NCBI GenBank assembly: GCA_964507025.1
Contig: CAZDOK010000006.1
Coordinates: 62,001 to 126,000, forward strand
Direction of reading: 5' to 3'
Length of the DNA: 64,000 nucleotides
Source: Amarobacter sp964507025
GTDB taxonomy: Bacteria > Chloroflexota > Dehalococcoidia > Tepidiformales > Tepidiformaceae
A model generated the notes under the pieces. The model was not told the DNA's origin, made no database searches, and worked only from the letters and a program-made list of their open reading frames with translations. Numbering within the stretch: the first letter of the stretch is position 1; every line of letters starts with the position of its first letter. This document shows, one piece after another, positions 50,438 through 60,099 of the stretch. A program made the position numbers and the translations under genes.

Positions 50438-52141
50438 CTAGTTGGCCGGAGTGGTGGTGGTTGTGGGCGTGCGGGAATCACGCGCCTTCACGTTCACCGG
50501 CACGGTGTTCTCGAACATAGCCACGCCGTCGCTCAGAGTCAGGCTAATGGTGTAGGTGCCAGGTTCGGCGGGTGTGAACCAGTTGGCCGTCCCACGCCGG
50601 GTCGATTCGATGGTCCCGCCACTGGCGGCCCACTTTGGTTCGAGGTCGGTCTCGTTGGGTCGGAGCAGGATTGGCTGACCGCTGGTGATGAACGGCACGA
50701 GCGCCGACCAGATGTTGCCCAGGTAGCGGTCGTCGCTGGCGTTGTCGACGGCGACGCCGCCGAGTTTGTAGGTCGGGATGAGCTCGAGTTTGAACCCGAT
50801 GCTAAAGAAGTTCTCGATGTACACGGTTCGGCTGCCGCCGCCCTGGGCCTGCTTGTAGCTGAAGGCGACCGAGGCCGTCTCAGGGAACCAGCGCACGCCG
50901 GAGAGGTTCTCATCCCGGTCGATGTTCGTGCCGGCCACCTCGACGTTGGTTGAGGTGGTAATGGAATCGGCGTCGGCGCGGATGGCGATCTGCGTGGCGA
51001 TGTTCATCGCATCGGTGAGCTTGTAGGTCTGGATGACGTCGCCACCGGTTTCGGTGGCAAAGGGTGACACAGTGAGGATGAGCTTTGCGGGGGGCACGCG
51101 CCCGGTGAGGTGAGCCATGATGTCGGGCATGTCGAGCCGGAACTTCGCCTGGTCGCGGAACGGGGCGATCTTGATGAGATCGGCCGTTTGGGAGAGGGCC
51201 GCCCAGTCGTAGGCGCCTTCATCGATCCGGTTCTGCACCTTGATGGGCGAGGGCAGGGTGAGCGTCAGCTGCTTGTTCTGTGCGTGCAGCGCCTCGTAGA
51301 GCTCGCCGATGAAGAGCGAAAACGACGTGCGCTGGGTGGCTGGCAAGTCGAGGTACGCGATGTCGACACCGCGCACGTTGGCCTCGCCGGCCTTCGCGAC
51401 GATCTGCCGAACATGGTTTGTCCGTGCTGCCGGGCTGGCCAAAATCGCCTCGACGATTGCGACGGCACCCTGCGTGCCGGCGTTTGCGGTGATGACCGGG
51501 TAGACCTCGAAGGAGCCGTCACTTGCAATGGGGCTCAGATCACCCTGGACAGAGCCGTCGGCGGCTGGCGCGAAATCGATGGGGTGCACCACGGTCACGT
51601 GGCCCACTGCTTCGGGGTGGAGCTGGGAATTGTGAGGGAGGTAGGCGGCGACACTACCTCCCGGGGTGTTCCGCCGCATGACGGCCATGATCGTGGGGAC
51701 ATCGGTGAAGGTGGCGCTGACCACCTTGCCCTGCGCGTCGAGGATCGCCGGTGCGATGGGCTCCCAATTCTTCGTCTCTTCGACGTAGCGATAGAAGCTG
51801 AGCGCCTGGCCTTCGGCAACCTGTTCGGAAAGGGCGACCTGGACCACCAGGTCGAACCCGGGTTGTACGGCCCCGCTCTTATCGTTGTAGGCGAAGATCT
51901 TCGAGACGAACTGGTAGCCTTCGGGGGCGGCGATGTTGCGGTCGGAAGGGCAATACGGATCGTCGCAGCTGGCCGCCCCGCCGCAAGCGCGGCTCATCAG
52001 GAAGAAGGCAATGACCAGCACACCGATGACGATGGCGGCAAGCATGCCAATTCGCCCGTATCCGCCGCCGGGCCGGCGGCCGCCATACAGGCCAGGACTG
52101 CTCCCGGCGCCCCAGGGGAGCTGACCGCCCCTGCGACTCAT
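50438..52141 (-). CDS. Membrane-anchored protein with degenerate GH18-like domain and C-terminal PKD/Ig-like domain
   Basis: 567 residues from ATG 52141. Short Gly/Arg-rich cytosolic N-terminus, one membrane span about 34-50 (MLAAIVIGVLVIAFFLMS), then an extracellular part with a GH18-like barrel (about 130-480): VRGVDIAYLDLPATQRTSFSLFIGELYEAL resembles the DGxDxDxE strand, but the catalytic Glu position is not acidic. The end (about 480-555) is a PKD-like beta domain (GTANWFTPAEPGTYTISLTLSDG), then a Thr-rich tail. Probably binds rather than cleaves polysaccharide. It follows htrA by 33 bases. Confidence 0.68.
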   Translation of the reverse strand: MSRRGGQLPWGAGSSPGLYGGRRPGGGYGRIGMLAAIVIGVLVIAFFLMSRACGGAASCDDPYCPSDRNIAAPEGYQFVSKIFAYNDKSGAVQPGFDLVVQVALSEQVAEGQALSFYRYVEETKNWEPIAPAILDAQGKVVSATFTDVPTIMAVMRRNTPGGSVAAYLPHNSQLHPEAVGHVTVVHPIDFAPAADGSVQGDLSPIASDGSFEVYPVITANAGTQGAVAIVEAILASPAARTNHVRQIVAKAGEANVRGVDIAYLDLPATQRTSFSLFIGELYEALHAQNKQLTLTLPSPIKVQNRIDEGAYDWAALSQTADLIKIAPFRDQAKFRLDMPDIMAHLTGRVPPAKLILTVSPFATETGGDVIQTYKLTDAMNIATQIAIRADADSITTSTNVEVAGTNIDRDENLSGVRWFPETASVAFSYKQAQGGGSRTVYIENFFSIGFKLELIPTYKLGGVAVDNASDDRYLGNIWSALVPFITSGQPILLRPNETDLEPKWAASGGTIESTRRGTANWFTPAEPGTYTISLTLSDGVAMFENTVPVNVKARDSRTPTTTTTPAN

Positions 52142-52174
52142 GCGCGAAGTGACCTCGGGGGCAGAGGCCACCCT

Positions 52175-53464
52175 CTACGAACGTTTGGCAAGGCGAACCT
52201 CGACGTCGATTATCCGGCCATTCCGATTGAGGACAACCCGCACCGTTTCCCCTGGCGCGTGGGCCATGAGCGCGTTGTACAGCGGCTGTTCGCGGTCGAT
52301 GTCCACGTCTCCGACGCTGGTGATGACGTCGCCAACCCGAATGCCAGCTTCGGCTGCGGGCCCACCCGCTACGACGGCGGCGACAAGGGCACCCTGGCTC
52401 ACCGCTGTGCGGGGCAGGCGGGCGAAGTTCTCGGCGGTGATGTCGACGTGCTCGATGCCAAGGCTCGGTCGCTCGAGCGCGCCGCCATTGGCGATGATCT
52501 CATTCGCAATCTGCAGCACGCGGTTGCTGGGCAGGGCGAAGGCAATCCCCTCCACCACTGATCCGGAACGTGACTGCCGGAGGACGGCCGTGGGCATGCC
52601 AACGAACTGCCCGGAGAGATTCAGGAGCGCGCCGCCGCTGTTGCCGTTGTTCACGGCGGCATCGGTCTGGATGAGGTCCGCCTGGCGGACTGCGTCGAAG
52701 ATCCGCACGCGGGCGAGACCGCTGATGACGCCGACGCTAACGGTGCCATCGAATTCGGCGAGGGGGTTGCCGATGGCGATTACGGTCTCGCCAAGGCGAA
52801 GCGAATCAGAATCACCCGGCGGGATAGGTTCGAGGTTCCCCGGCCCCACCTGGAGGACCGCGACATCGGTGAAGGGGAAGTCGTGCCCCACCAGGATGGC
52901 GGGCCGCTCGGTCCCGTCGGCCAGGACTACCTTGAGCGAGTCGGTCCCCAGGACAACGTGAGCGTTGGTGATGATGTGGCCGCTGGTATCGAGGATGACA
53001 CCGCTCCCGACGTCCTGCTCCTGGCCGGTGAGTGTGGTCTTGACGCTCTCAATTCGAACGACGCCGGGCCGAGCCGAGGCGGCGACTTCGGCGATGGCAC
53101 TGGTCTGTTCCACGGTGAGCACCGCCTGGTCGCCGGCGGGCGATTCTCCGCCTGGATCCTCGTCGAACGAGCCAAGCGCTGCCACGATTGCACCCCCGAC
53201 CACCCCGCCAACGAGGGATGCCGCGATCACCAGGCCCCCCAGGCCAAGCCAACGGGCGGCACCCGTGGCTGGCGAGGGAGCGGAAGTGCGGAGCGGCGTG
53301 TCGTCTCGGGCCCCGGCTTCACCCGCATGAGGCAGCGGGCGGTCTTGCCCGGGTGGCAGCGATTCAACATCCTGGTCCACCGGTGATTGGAAGCGACGTT
53401 CCCACGGCGGCCGGTACGGATCTTCCGGCTGGCGGCCCGGTGCCGCCGGGTCGTTGTTGGTCAC
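52175..53464 (-). CDS. HtrA/DegP-like membrane-anchored serine protease with PDZ domain
   Basis: 429 residues. Cytosolic N-terminal 70 residues, Pro-rich and low complexity; one membrane span about 73-95; then a trypsin-like domain with the triad His (ITNAHVVLG), Asp (FTDVAVLQV) and Ser (NGNSGGALLN); and a PDZ domain (about 330-425; AGIRVGDVITSVGDVDIDREQ). Protein quality control at the outer face. GTG 53464. Shares its 128-base upstream region with greA, including a GTATAC sequence that could serve both strands. Confidence 0.9.
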   Translation of the reverse strand: MTNNDPAAPGRQPEDPYRPPWERRFQSPVDQDVESLPPGQDRPLPHAGEAGARDDTPLRTSAPSPATGAARWLGLGGLVIAASLVGGVVGGAIVAALGSFDEDPGGESPAGDQAVLTVEQTSAIAEVAASARPGVVRIESVKTTLTGQEQDVGSGVILDTSGHIITNAHVVLGTDSLKVVLADGTERPAILVGHDFPFTDVAVLQVGPGNLEPIPPGDSDSLRLGETVIAIGNPLAEFDGTVSVGVISGLARVRIFDAVRQADLIQTDAAVNNGNSGGALLNLSGQFVGMPTAVLRQSRSGSVVEGIAFALPSNRVLQIANEIIANGGALERPSLGIEHVDITAENFARLPRTAVSQGALVAAVVAGGPAAEAGIRVGDVITSVGDVDIDREQPLYNALMAHAPGETVRVVLNRNGRIIDVEVRLAKRS

Positions 53465-53485
53465 ACCAGTGGCCTTTCATGTGGT

Positions 53486-53515
53486 TTGCGGGGCACAGCT
53501 GCGCGCCGGTATACT
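53486..53515 (+). promoter_or_regulatory. Promoter of the greA leader RNA
   Basis: TTGCGG (53486-53491) and TATACT (53510-53515) are 18 bases apart. TATACT is a strong -10; the -35 is poor. The start point would be near 53522. Confidence 0.55.
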
Positions 53516-53525
53516 TGCGTCTGGT

Positions 53526-53558
53526 GACTGAGGCATTTCGTGGCCTCAGTCCCTTTTT
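53526..53558 (+). terminator. Promoter-proximal intrinsic terminator in the greA leader
   Basis: GACTGAGGC (53526-53534) and GCCTCAGTC (53543-53551) form a perfect 9-bp stem with an 8-base loop, followed by CCTTTTT. It is oriented plus. The gene upstream (htrA) runs the other way, so the only transcript it can stop is one that starts between 53465 and 53525. It lies 35 bases ahead of greA. Confidence 0.85.
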
Positions 53559-53581
53559 GTCCTGGCGGCACCGTTGCCAGT

Positions 53582-53587
53582 TAGGGT
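53582..53587 (+). promoter_or_regulatory. Second promoter box immediately before greA
   Basis: TAGGGT ends 5 bases before ATG 53593 and lies downstream of the leader terminator. It would give a leaderless greA mRNA that escapes that terminator. Confidence 0.45.
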
Positions 53588-53592
53588 ACGAC

Positions 53593-54060
53593 ATGACTGA
53601 TAAGCCCGTTCCGTTGACACGTGAAGGAAAAGCAAAGCTCGAACACGAGCTCGACGAGCTGCGCGCCCGCCGCCGCGAGGTCGCCGAGATGATCCATAAC
53701 GCGCAGGAGCAGGGCACCAGCCAGAACGACGCGGAGTACGACGACGCGAAGATGGAGCAGGGCCGCGTCGAAGGTCGCATCCTCGAAGTCGAGGATATTC
53801 TCCGCCGTGCCCGCATCATCGACGAGGAAGGCGCCCACCACGCCGGCCGGGTGATGGTCGGAAGCGGGGTGCTGGTCGAACAGGACGGCGCCACCCGGCA
53901 CTACCAGATCGTTGGCGCCCCCGAGGCCGACCCACTCAACGGCAAGATCTCGAATGAATCGCCCGTGGGCCTGGCCCTTCTCGGCAAGGCCGTTGGCGAT
54001 GCCGTGGAAGTCAACGTACCCAAGGGTGTGATCAAGGTGAAGGTACTGAAGATCGACTGA
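53593..54060 (+). CDS. greA: Transcription elongation factor GreA
   Basis: 155 residues, normal length. N-terminal coiled coil PLTREGKAKLEHELDELRARR with the tip acidic pair in NDAEYDDAK and GRILEVEDILRRARII, then the FKBP-like C-domain with SNESPVGLALLGKAVGD. Rescues backtracked RNA polymerase by stimulating cleavage. No Shine-Dalgarno before ATG 53593. Followed by lysS after a hairpin. Confidence 0.95.
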   Translation: MTDKPVPLTREGKAKLEHELDELRARRREVAEMIHNAQEQGTSQNDAEYDDAKMEQGRVEGRILEVEDILRRARIIDEEGAHHAGRVMVGSGVLVEQDGATRHYQIVGAPEADPLNGKISNESPVGLALLGKAVGDAVEVNVPKGVIKVKVLKID

Positions 54061-54087
54061 CCGGCGCCGGTCTGCGAAGGTATACCA

Positions 54088-54109
54088 CGGGCCGCGTCGC
54101 AGCGGCCCG
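54088..54109 (+). terminator. Hairpin between greA and lysS
   Basis: CGGGCCGC (54088-54095) and GCGGCCCG (54102-54109) form an 8-bp stem with a 6-base loop, followed by CTTGCGTTG. Partial terminator at best, since lysS follows. TATACC (54081-54086) with CTGACC 18 bases upstream is a possible lysS promoter. Confidence 0.5.
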
Positions 54110-54135
54110 CTTGCGTTGTGGAAGGGGAACGAACC

Positions 54136-55601
<1,466 letters not shown>

Positions 55602-55605
<4 letters not shown>

Positions 55606-56108
55606 GCGATCCGCCGTTCGAGCGGCACCACACGGCGACGGCCTACGTGGTGGCCGGCGGCCGGACGTTGCTGCTCTGGCACCAGAAGCTGCGCATGTGG
55701 TTGCCGCCGGGCGGCCATCTCGAACCGAACGAGGACCCGGTCCAGGGCGCGATGCGAGAGGCGCTGGAGGAGTCTGGCCTGCCCGTCGAAGTCATCGCAC
55801 CTGCTGACCTCCTGGCGGTTCACCGGCCGCTGGTGCTCGCACCACCCGCGGTCATCCTCATCGAAGACATCGTCCGCGATGACCAGCCGTTCCACCAGCA
55901 CATCGACCACGTGTACTTCACGGTCGCGCTTGCCGATGTCGATTTTGGGGCTCCGATTCCGCATGGCGAGCACCGGTGGTTCTCGAGGGAGGAGCTGGCG
56001 GAGGCGTTTTCCCTCCCGGCACCCGATGGTACGCTCGTGCCAGTTGCCGAGGACGTCCGGCTCCTCGGCATTCGCGCACTCGCCGCCGCCGCGGCCCTGG
56101 AGCCCTGA
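55602..56108 (+). CDS. Nudix hydrolase
   Basis: 168 residues. Perfect Nudix box Gx5Ex7REUxEExGU as GHLEPNE..REALEESGL (about residues 38-60). Hydrolyses a nucleoside diphosphate linked to another group; specific substrate unknown. GTG 55602 overlaps lysS; serS follows 3 bases after the stop. Location between two synthetase genes is compatible with clean-up of adenylylated by-products (inference). Confidence 0.92.
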
Positions 56109-56111
56109 ACC

Positions 56112-57392
56112 ATGCTGAGCTTGCAGTACATCCGCGAAAACGTGGAGCGCGTGAAGCGCGATGTCCTGCTCCGGAACACCACTGCGCCCATCGACCGGAT
56201 CCTTCAGCTCGACGAAGAGCGCCGCGGGCTGCTGCAGCAGGTCGAAGGGCTTCGCGCGAAGCGGAACACGGTGAGCAAGGCCATTGGCCAGTCCAGGGAT
56301 GCCGCCGACCGCGAGCTGCGCATCGCGGAGATGCGCCTGGTTGGCGACGAAATCGATCGGCTGGATGGACTCCTCAAGAAAGTTGAGACTGAACTCCAGG
56401 AGAAGCTGTACGAGGTCCCCAACATCCTGGACCCCAACGTGCCCAAGGGCCCGGACGAAACCTCGAACCGTGTGGTCGAAACCGTGGGCGAATTGCCCCA
56501 CTTCAACTTCCATCCCCGTCCGCACTGGGAGCTCGGCGAGATGGTTGGCGGACTGGACATCGAGCGCGGCGCGAAGATGTCGGGGTCGCGGTTCTACACG
56601 CTACGGGGTCCGCTGGCGCGGCTGCAGCGCGCGCTCATCCAGCTCATGCTCGACGAACACGGCAGGGCCGGGTTCACGGAAGCCTACCTGCCGTACATGC
56701 TCAACGAGGCGTCGCTCTACGCGTCGGGCCAGCTTCCGAAGTTCCGCGACAACCTGTACCGGGATGCCGAGGAGGACTACTACTTCATCCCCACGGCCGA
56801 GGTGGCGTTCGTCAACCTCTTCCGTGACGAAATCCTCCCCGCGGGCCAGCTCCCCATGCGGTTTGTCGGCCACACCCCGTGTTTCCGCCGCGAGAAGATG
56901 AGCGCCGGGCGCGATGTGCGGGGGATCAAGCGGGGGCACCAGTTCGAGAAGGTGGAGATGTTTGTCTATTGCGAGCCGGAACAGAGCGCCGCCGAGCTCG
57001 ACCTGCTGGTCGCGCGGGCACGCTCAATCCCCGAAATCCTCGGCCTCCCATACCGCCTGGTGGAGCTGTGCTCGGGGGATATCGGCTTCAATTCGACCCG
57101 GACATTCGACCTGGAGATCTGGGCTCCGGGCCAGGGCGAGTGGCTCGAGGTGAGCTCGGCTTCCAACTGCCTGGACTTCCAGGCCCGTCGGGCCAATATC
57201 CGCTACCGCGCCGGAGGCGATCAGCCGACCCGCCACCCGCACATGCTCAACGCCAGCGGCCTGGCACTGCCGCGAACGGTCATTGCCGTAATGGAGAACT
57301 ACCAGCGCCCCGATGGGAGCATCGAGGTGCCCGCGGCACTGCGCCAGTACATGGGGATCGATGTGATCCCACTGGCGGGCCACCAGGACTAA
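56112..57392 (+). CDS. serS: Seryl-tRNA synthetase
   Basis: 426 residues. N-terminal coiled-coil arm (about 25-100) that holds tRNA-Ser, motif 2 FRREKMSAGRDVRGIKRGHQFEKVE region and motif 3 (SSASNCLDFQARRANIRYR, NASGLALPRTVIAVMENYQ). ATG 56112 with GGAGCCCTGAACC upstream. Convergent with clpP, 7 bases apart. Confidence 0.96.
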   Translation: MLSLQYIRENVERVKRDVLLRNTTAPIDRILQLDEERRGLLQQVEGLRAKRNTVSKAIGQSRDAADRELRIAEMRLVGDEIDRLDGLLKKVETELQEKLYEVPNILDPNVPKGPDETSNRVVETVGELPHFNFHPRPHWELGEMVGGLDIERGAKMSGSRFYTLRGPLARLQRALIQLMLDEHGRAGFTEAYLPYMLNEASLYASGQLPKFRDNLYRDAEEDYYFIPTAEVAFVNLFRDEILPAGQLPMRFVGHTPCFRREKMSAGRDVRGIKRGHQFEKVEMFVYCEPEQSAAELDLLVARARSIPEILGLPYRLVELCSGDIGFNSTRTFDLEIWAPGQGEWLEVSSASNCLDFQARRANIRYRAGGDQPTRHPHMLNASGLALPRTVIAVMENYQRPDGSIEVPAALRQYMGIDVIPLAGHQD

Positions 57393-57399
57393 ACGTTCG

Positions 57400-58095
57400 C
57401 TAGGCCGAAGCCTTGCCGTTCGGGCTCGCCGCCGCAACCTGGCTGGGGCGGTCCAGGATTTCGTCGATCAGGCCGTACTCCTTGGCGGCTGGCGGGTCGA
57501 GCCAGAAGTCGCGGTCGGTGTCGTGCTCGATCTTCTCCATGGGCTGGCCGGTGGTCTCCTGGATGATCGTCCGGAGGACCTTCTGGAGCCGGAGTGTCTC
57601 GCGCGCCTGGATTTCGATATCGCGTGCCTGCCCCTGGGCTCCACCGAGCACCTGGTGCAGGTGAATCGTGCTGTTGGGCAGCGCGTAGCGCTTCCCTTTC
57701 GTGCCCGAGGTCAGCATGACGGTACCCATGCTGGCTGCCAGCCCCATGCACAGGGTCGACACCGCGGGCCGGATCAGGTTCATGGTGTCGAAGATGGCCA
57801 GCCCCGCCGTCACGCTCCCGCCCGGGCAGTTGATGTACATCATGATGTCCTTCTCGTCGTCCTCGCGGGCGAGGTAGAGAAGCTGGGCGATGATCACGTT
57901 CGCGACCATGGCATCGATGGGCGTGCCGAGGAAGACGATCCGCTCCTTCAGGAGCAGTGAGTAGATATCGTAGGCCCGCTCGCGGCGGCCGTCGCTCTCG
58001 ATGACAAACGGCATCACATCCGACGGGCGGACGAGGTCGGCATCGGGACGCTTGCCGGCGATGAGTTCCTGGATCAGGTCGTAGCTGCTGCTCAT
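57400..58095 (-). CDS. clpP: ATP-dependent Clp protease proteolytic subunit
   Basis: 231 residues from ATG 58095 with GGAGG six bases upstream. Catalytic Ser in GLAASMGTVMLTSG, His in PNSTIHLHQVLGG, Asp in DTDRDFWLDPPAA. The handle helix and YINCPGGSVTAGLAIFDTM are typical. Forms 14-mers with ClpX/ClpC. A longer tail of about 10 residues at the C-terminus. Divergent from typA. Confidence 0.96.
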   Translation of the reverse strand: MSSSYDLIQELIAGKRPDADLVRPSDVMPFVIESDGRRERAYDIYSLLLKERIVFLGTPIDAMVANVIIAQLLYLAREDDEKDIMMYINCPGGSVTAGLAIFDTMNLIRPAVSTLCMGLAASMGTVMLTSGTKGKRYALPNSTIHLHQVLGGAQGQARDIEIQARETLRLQKVLRTIIQETTGQPMEKIEHDTDRDFWLDPPAAKEYGLIDEILDRPSQVAAASPNGKASA

Positions 58096-58136
58096 GCGAT
58101 GCCTCCAAACCCGCGTGGGTGTGGTTCCAGTGTGCG

Positions 58137-58188
58137 GCGTTCGCGCCCGATTGCGCAAAGGCGGCGGGTGGGCCGCTCCGCGTTCGCG
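58137..58188. repeat. Duplicated GCGTTCGCG motif between clpP and typA
   Basis: GCGTTCGCG occurs at 58137-58145 and 58180-58188, 43 bases apart, in the 135-base divergent region. It could be a regulator site for stress control of clpP. No -10 box of the TANNNT type is at the usual place before typA; CACACT ends 6 bases before its ATG. Confidence 0.35.
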
Positions 58189-58230
58189 AGCGTTCTATGC
58201 GGTTACCCGCCTGTCCAGCACACTGGATCC

Positions 58231-60081
58231 ATGTCCCAACGCCGCGCCGACGTGCGCAACATCGCCATCATCGCCCATGTCGACCACGGGAAGACCACCC
58301 TGGTGGATGCCCTGCTGAAGCAATCGCACGTCTTTCGCGAGAACGAAGCCGTGGGGACGCTCATCCTCGATTCGAACCCGCTCGAGCGCGAGAAGGGCAT
58401 CACCATCATGGCGAAGAACGCCGCCATCGACTACGGCGGCGTTCGCATTAACATCATCGACACGCCGGGCCACGCCGACTTTGGTGGCGAAGTGGAGCGC
58501 GTGTTGAACATGGCCGATGGCTGCCTGTTGCTCGTCGACTCCGTCGAGGGCCCGATGCCGCAGACCAAGTTCGTGTTGCGCAAGGCGCTCGAAATCGGTC
58601 TGCACCCCATTGTCGTGGTGAACAAGATCGACAGGCCGAACGCGCGGATCGCGGAGGTCATCCACGAGACCAGCGACCTCTTCCTCGACCTGGCCACCCA
58701 GGACCACCAGCTCGAGTTCCCGACACTCTATGCGAATGCCCGCGACGGATACGCGGGGCTGACCCCGGACATCACGTCGGGGACAATGCAGCCCATCCTC
58801 GACGCCATCCTTGAGCACATCCCCGGGCCCGAGTGCAACGAGGATGCGCCCTTCCGGATGCTCGTGACCACGTTGATGTACGACAGCTACCGTGGCCGAA
58901 TCGCCGTCGGCCGCATTACCGATGGGGTGGTGCGCGCAGGTCAGCCCATCATCCGGTTCGACCACCATGGTGAGATAAGTCAACACCGGGTGGCGCAGCT
59001 CTTTGGTTTCCAGGGGCTCGGCCGTGTCGAACTCCAGGAGGCGCGCGCGGGGGACATCGTAGCGGTCACCGGCGTGAGCGACATTCTCATCGGCGAGACG
59101 ATCGGCCACCCGGACGTCACCGAGCCGCTGCCCGTCATCACCATCGAAGAGCCAGCGATGAAGATGACATTCCGGGTGAACGACTCCCCGTTCGCCGGCC
59201 GCGAGGGCCAGTTTGTCACAAGCCGGCAGCTTCGCGAGCGGCTCTTCCGCGAAGTCGAGACGAATGTCGCCCTGCGGGTCGAAGATGGCGAGACGGCGGA
59301 CCAGTTCGTCGTCAGCGGCCGTGGCGAGCTGCACCTGGCCATCCTGGTTGAGACCATGCGGCGCGAGGGTTACGAGTTCGCGGTTACCCGCCCGGAGGTC
59401 ATCGTCCACCAGAGTCCCACCGGGCGGGAGGAGCCGTTCGAGCGGCTGTACGTCGAGGCGCCCGAGTCCGCGACCGGGTTTCTGATCGAGACGCTCTCGG
59501 GGCGGAAAGCCCAGATGGTGGGCATGCACTCGGATCACAACGGCAACGTGCGCCTCGATTTCGACATCCCGACCCGGGGCCTCATCGGATTCCGTGACAC
59601 GTTCATCAGCGGCACCGGCGGCGAGGGCATCATGAACACGGAGTACCTCGGGTACCGGCCGTGGGCGGGTGAAATCAGTCGCCACCGCAACGGCGCTCTG
59701 GTGGCATCCGAAATGGGCACGGCCCTCAGCTTCGGCATCGCGAATGCGCAGGAGCGGGGAATGCTCTTCATCTCGCCGGGCGACGAGGTTTATGCGGGCA
59801 TGGTGGTCGGGCTTCACGCCAAGGACACCGACCTCGACGTGAACGTCTGCAAGGCGAAGCAGCTGACCAATATCCGTAGCTCGACATCGGACATCGCGGT
59901 GAAGCTGACTCCGCCCTCACCTCCGAGTCTTGAGCGAAGCCTTTCCCTCATTGGCAACGATGAGATGGTGGAGGTGACGCCGAAGTCCATCAGGATCCGG
60001 AAGACGGAGTTGAACGCCACGATCCGGGCCCGCGAGACCAAGCGGGCCAAGTATGCGGCGATGGAGGCCGCCAACGCCTGA
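58231..60081 (+). CDS. typA: Translational GTPase TypA/BipA
   Basis: 616 residues from ATG 58231. G1 AHVDHGKTT, G2 REKGITI, G3 DTPGHADF, G4 NKID. Domain II/III follow, and the BipA-specific C-terminal domain from about residue 480 (RGLIGFRDTFISGTGGEGIMNTEYLG). Acts on ribosome assembly and stress translation. Last residues are Lys/Arg-rich. Confidence 0.96.
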   Translation: MSQRRADVRNIAIIAHVDHGKTTLVDALLKQSHVFRENEAVGTLILDSNPLEREKGITIMAKNAAIDYGGVRINIIDTPGHADFGGEVERVLNMADGCLLLVDSVEGPMPQTKFVLRKALEIGLHPIVVVNKIDRPNARIAEVIHETSDLFLDLATQDHQLEFPTLYANARDGYAGLTPDITSGTMQPILDAILEHIPGPECNEDAPFRMLVTTLMYDSYRGRIAVGRITDGVVRAGQPIIRFDHHGEISQHRVAQLFGFQGLGRVELQEARAGDIVAVTGVSDILIGETIGHPDVTEPLPVITIEEPAMKMTFRVNDSPFAGREGQFVTSRQLRERLFREVETNVALRVEDGETADQFVVSGRGELHLAILVETMRREGYEFAVTRPEVIVHQSPTGREEPFERLYVEAPESATGFLIETLSGRKAQMVGMHSDHNGNVRLDFDIPTRGLIGFRDTFISGTGGEGIMNTEYLGYRPWAGEISRHRNGALVASEMGTALSFGIANAQERGMLFISPGDEVYAGMVVGLHAKDTDLDVNVCKAKQLTNIRSSTSDIAVKLTPPSPPSLERSLSLIGNDEMVEVTPKSIRIRKTELNATIRARETKRAKYAAMEAANA

Positions 60082-60099
60082 GCGCACGCGGGGCCCCGG

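Noticed and set aside
54081..54109. A greA-like promoter-then-terminator arrangement before lysS (TATACC followed by hairpin)
   Set aside because: The predicted start would fall inside the hairpin stem, so the hairpin is better seen as the end of greA mRNA.
58195..59817. 540-codon minus-strand frame opposite typA
   Set aside because: Antisense shadow in GC-rich DNA.
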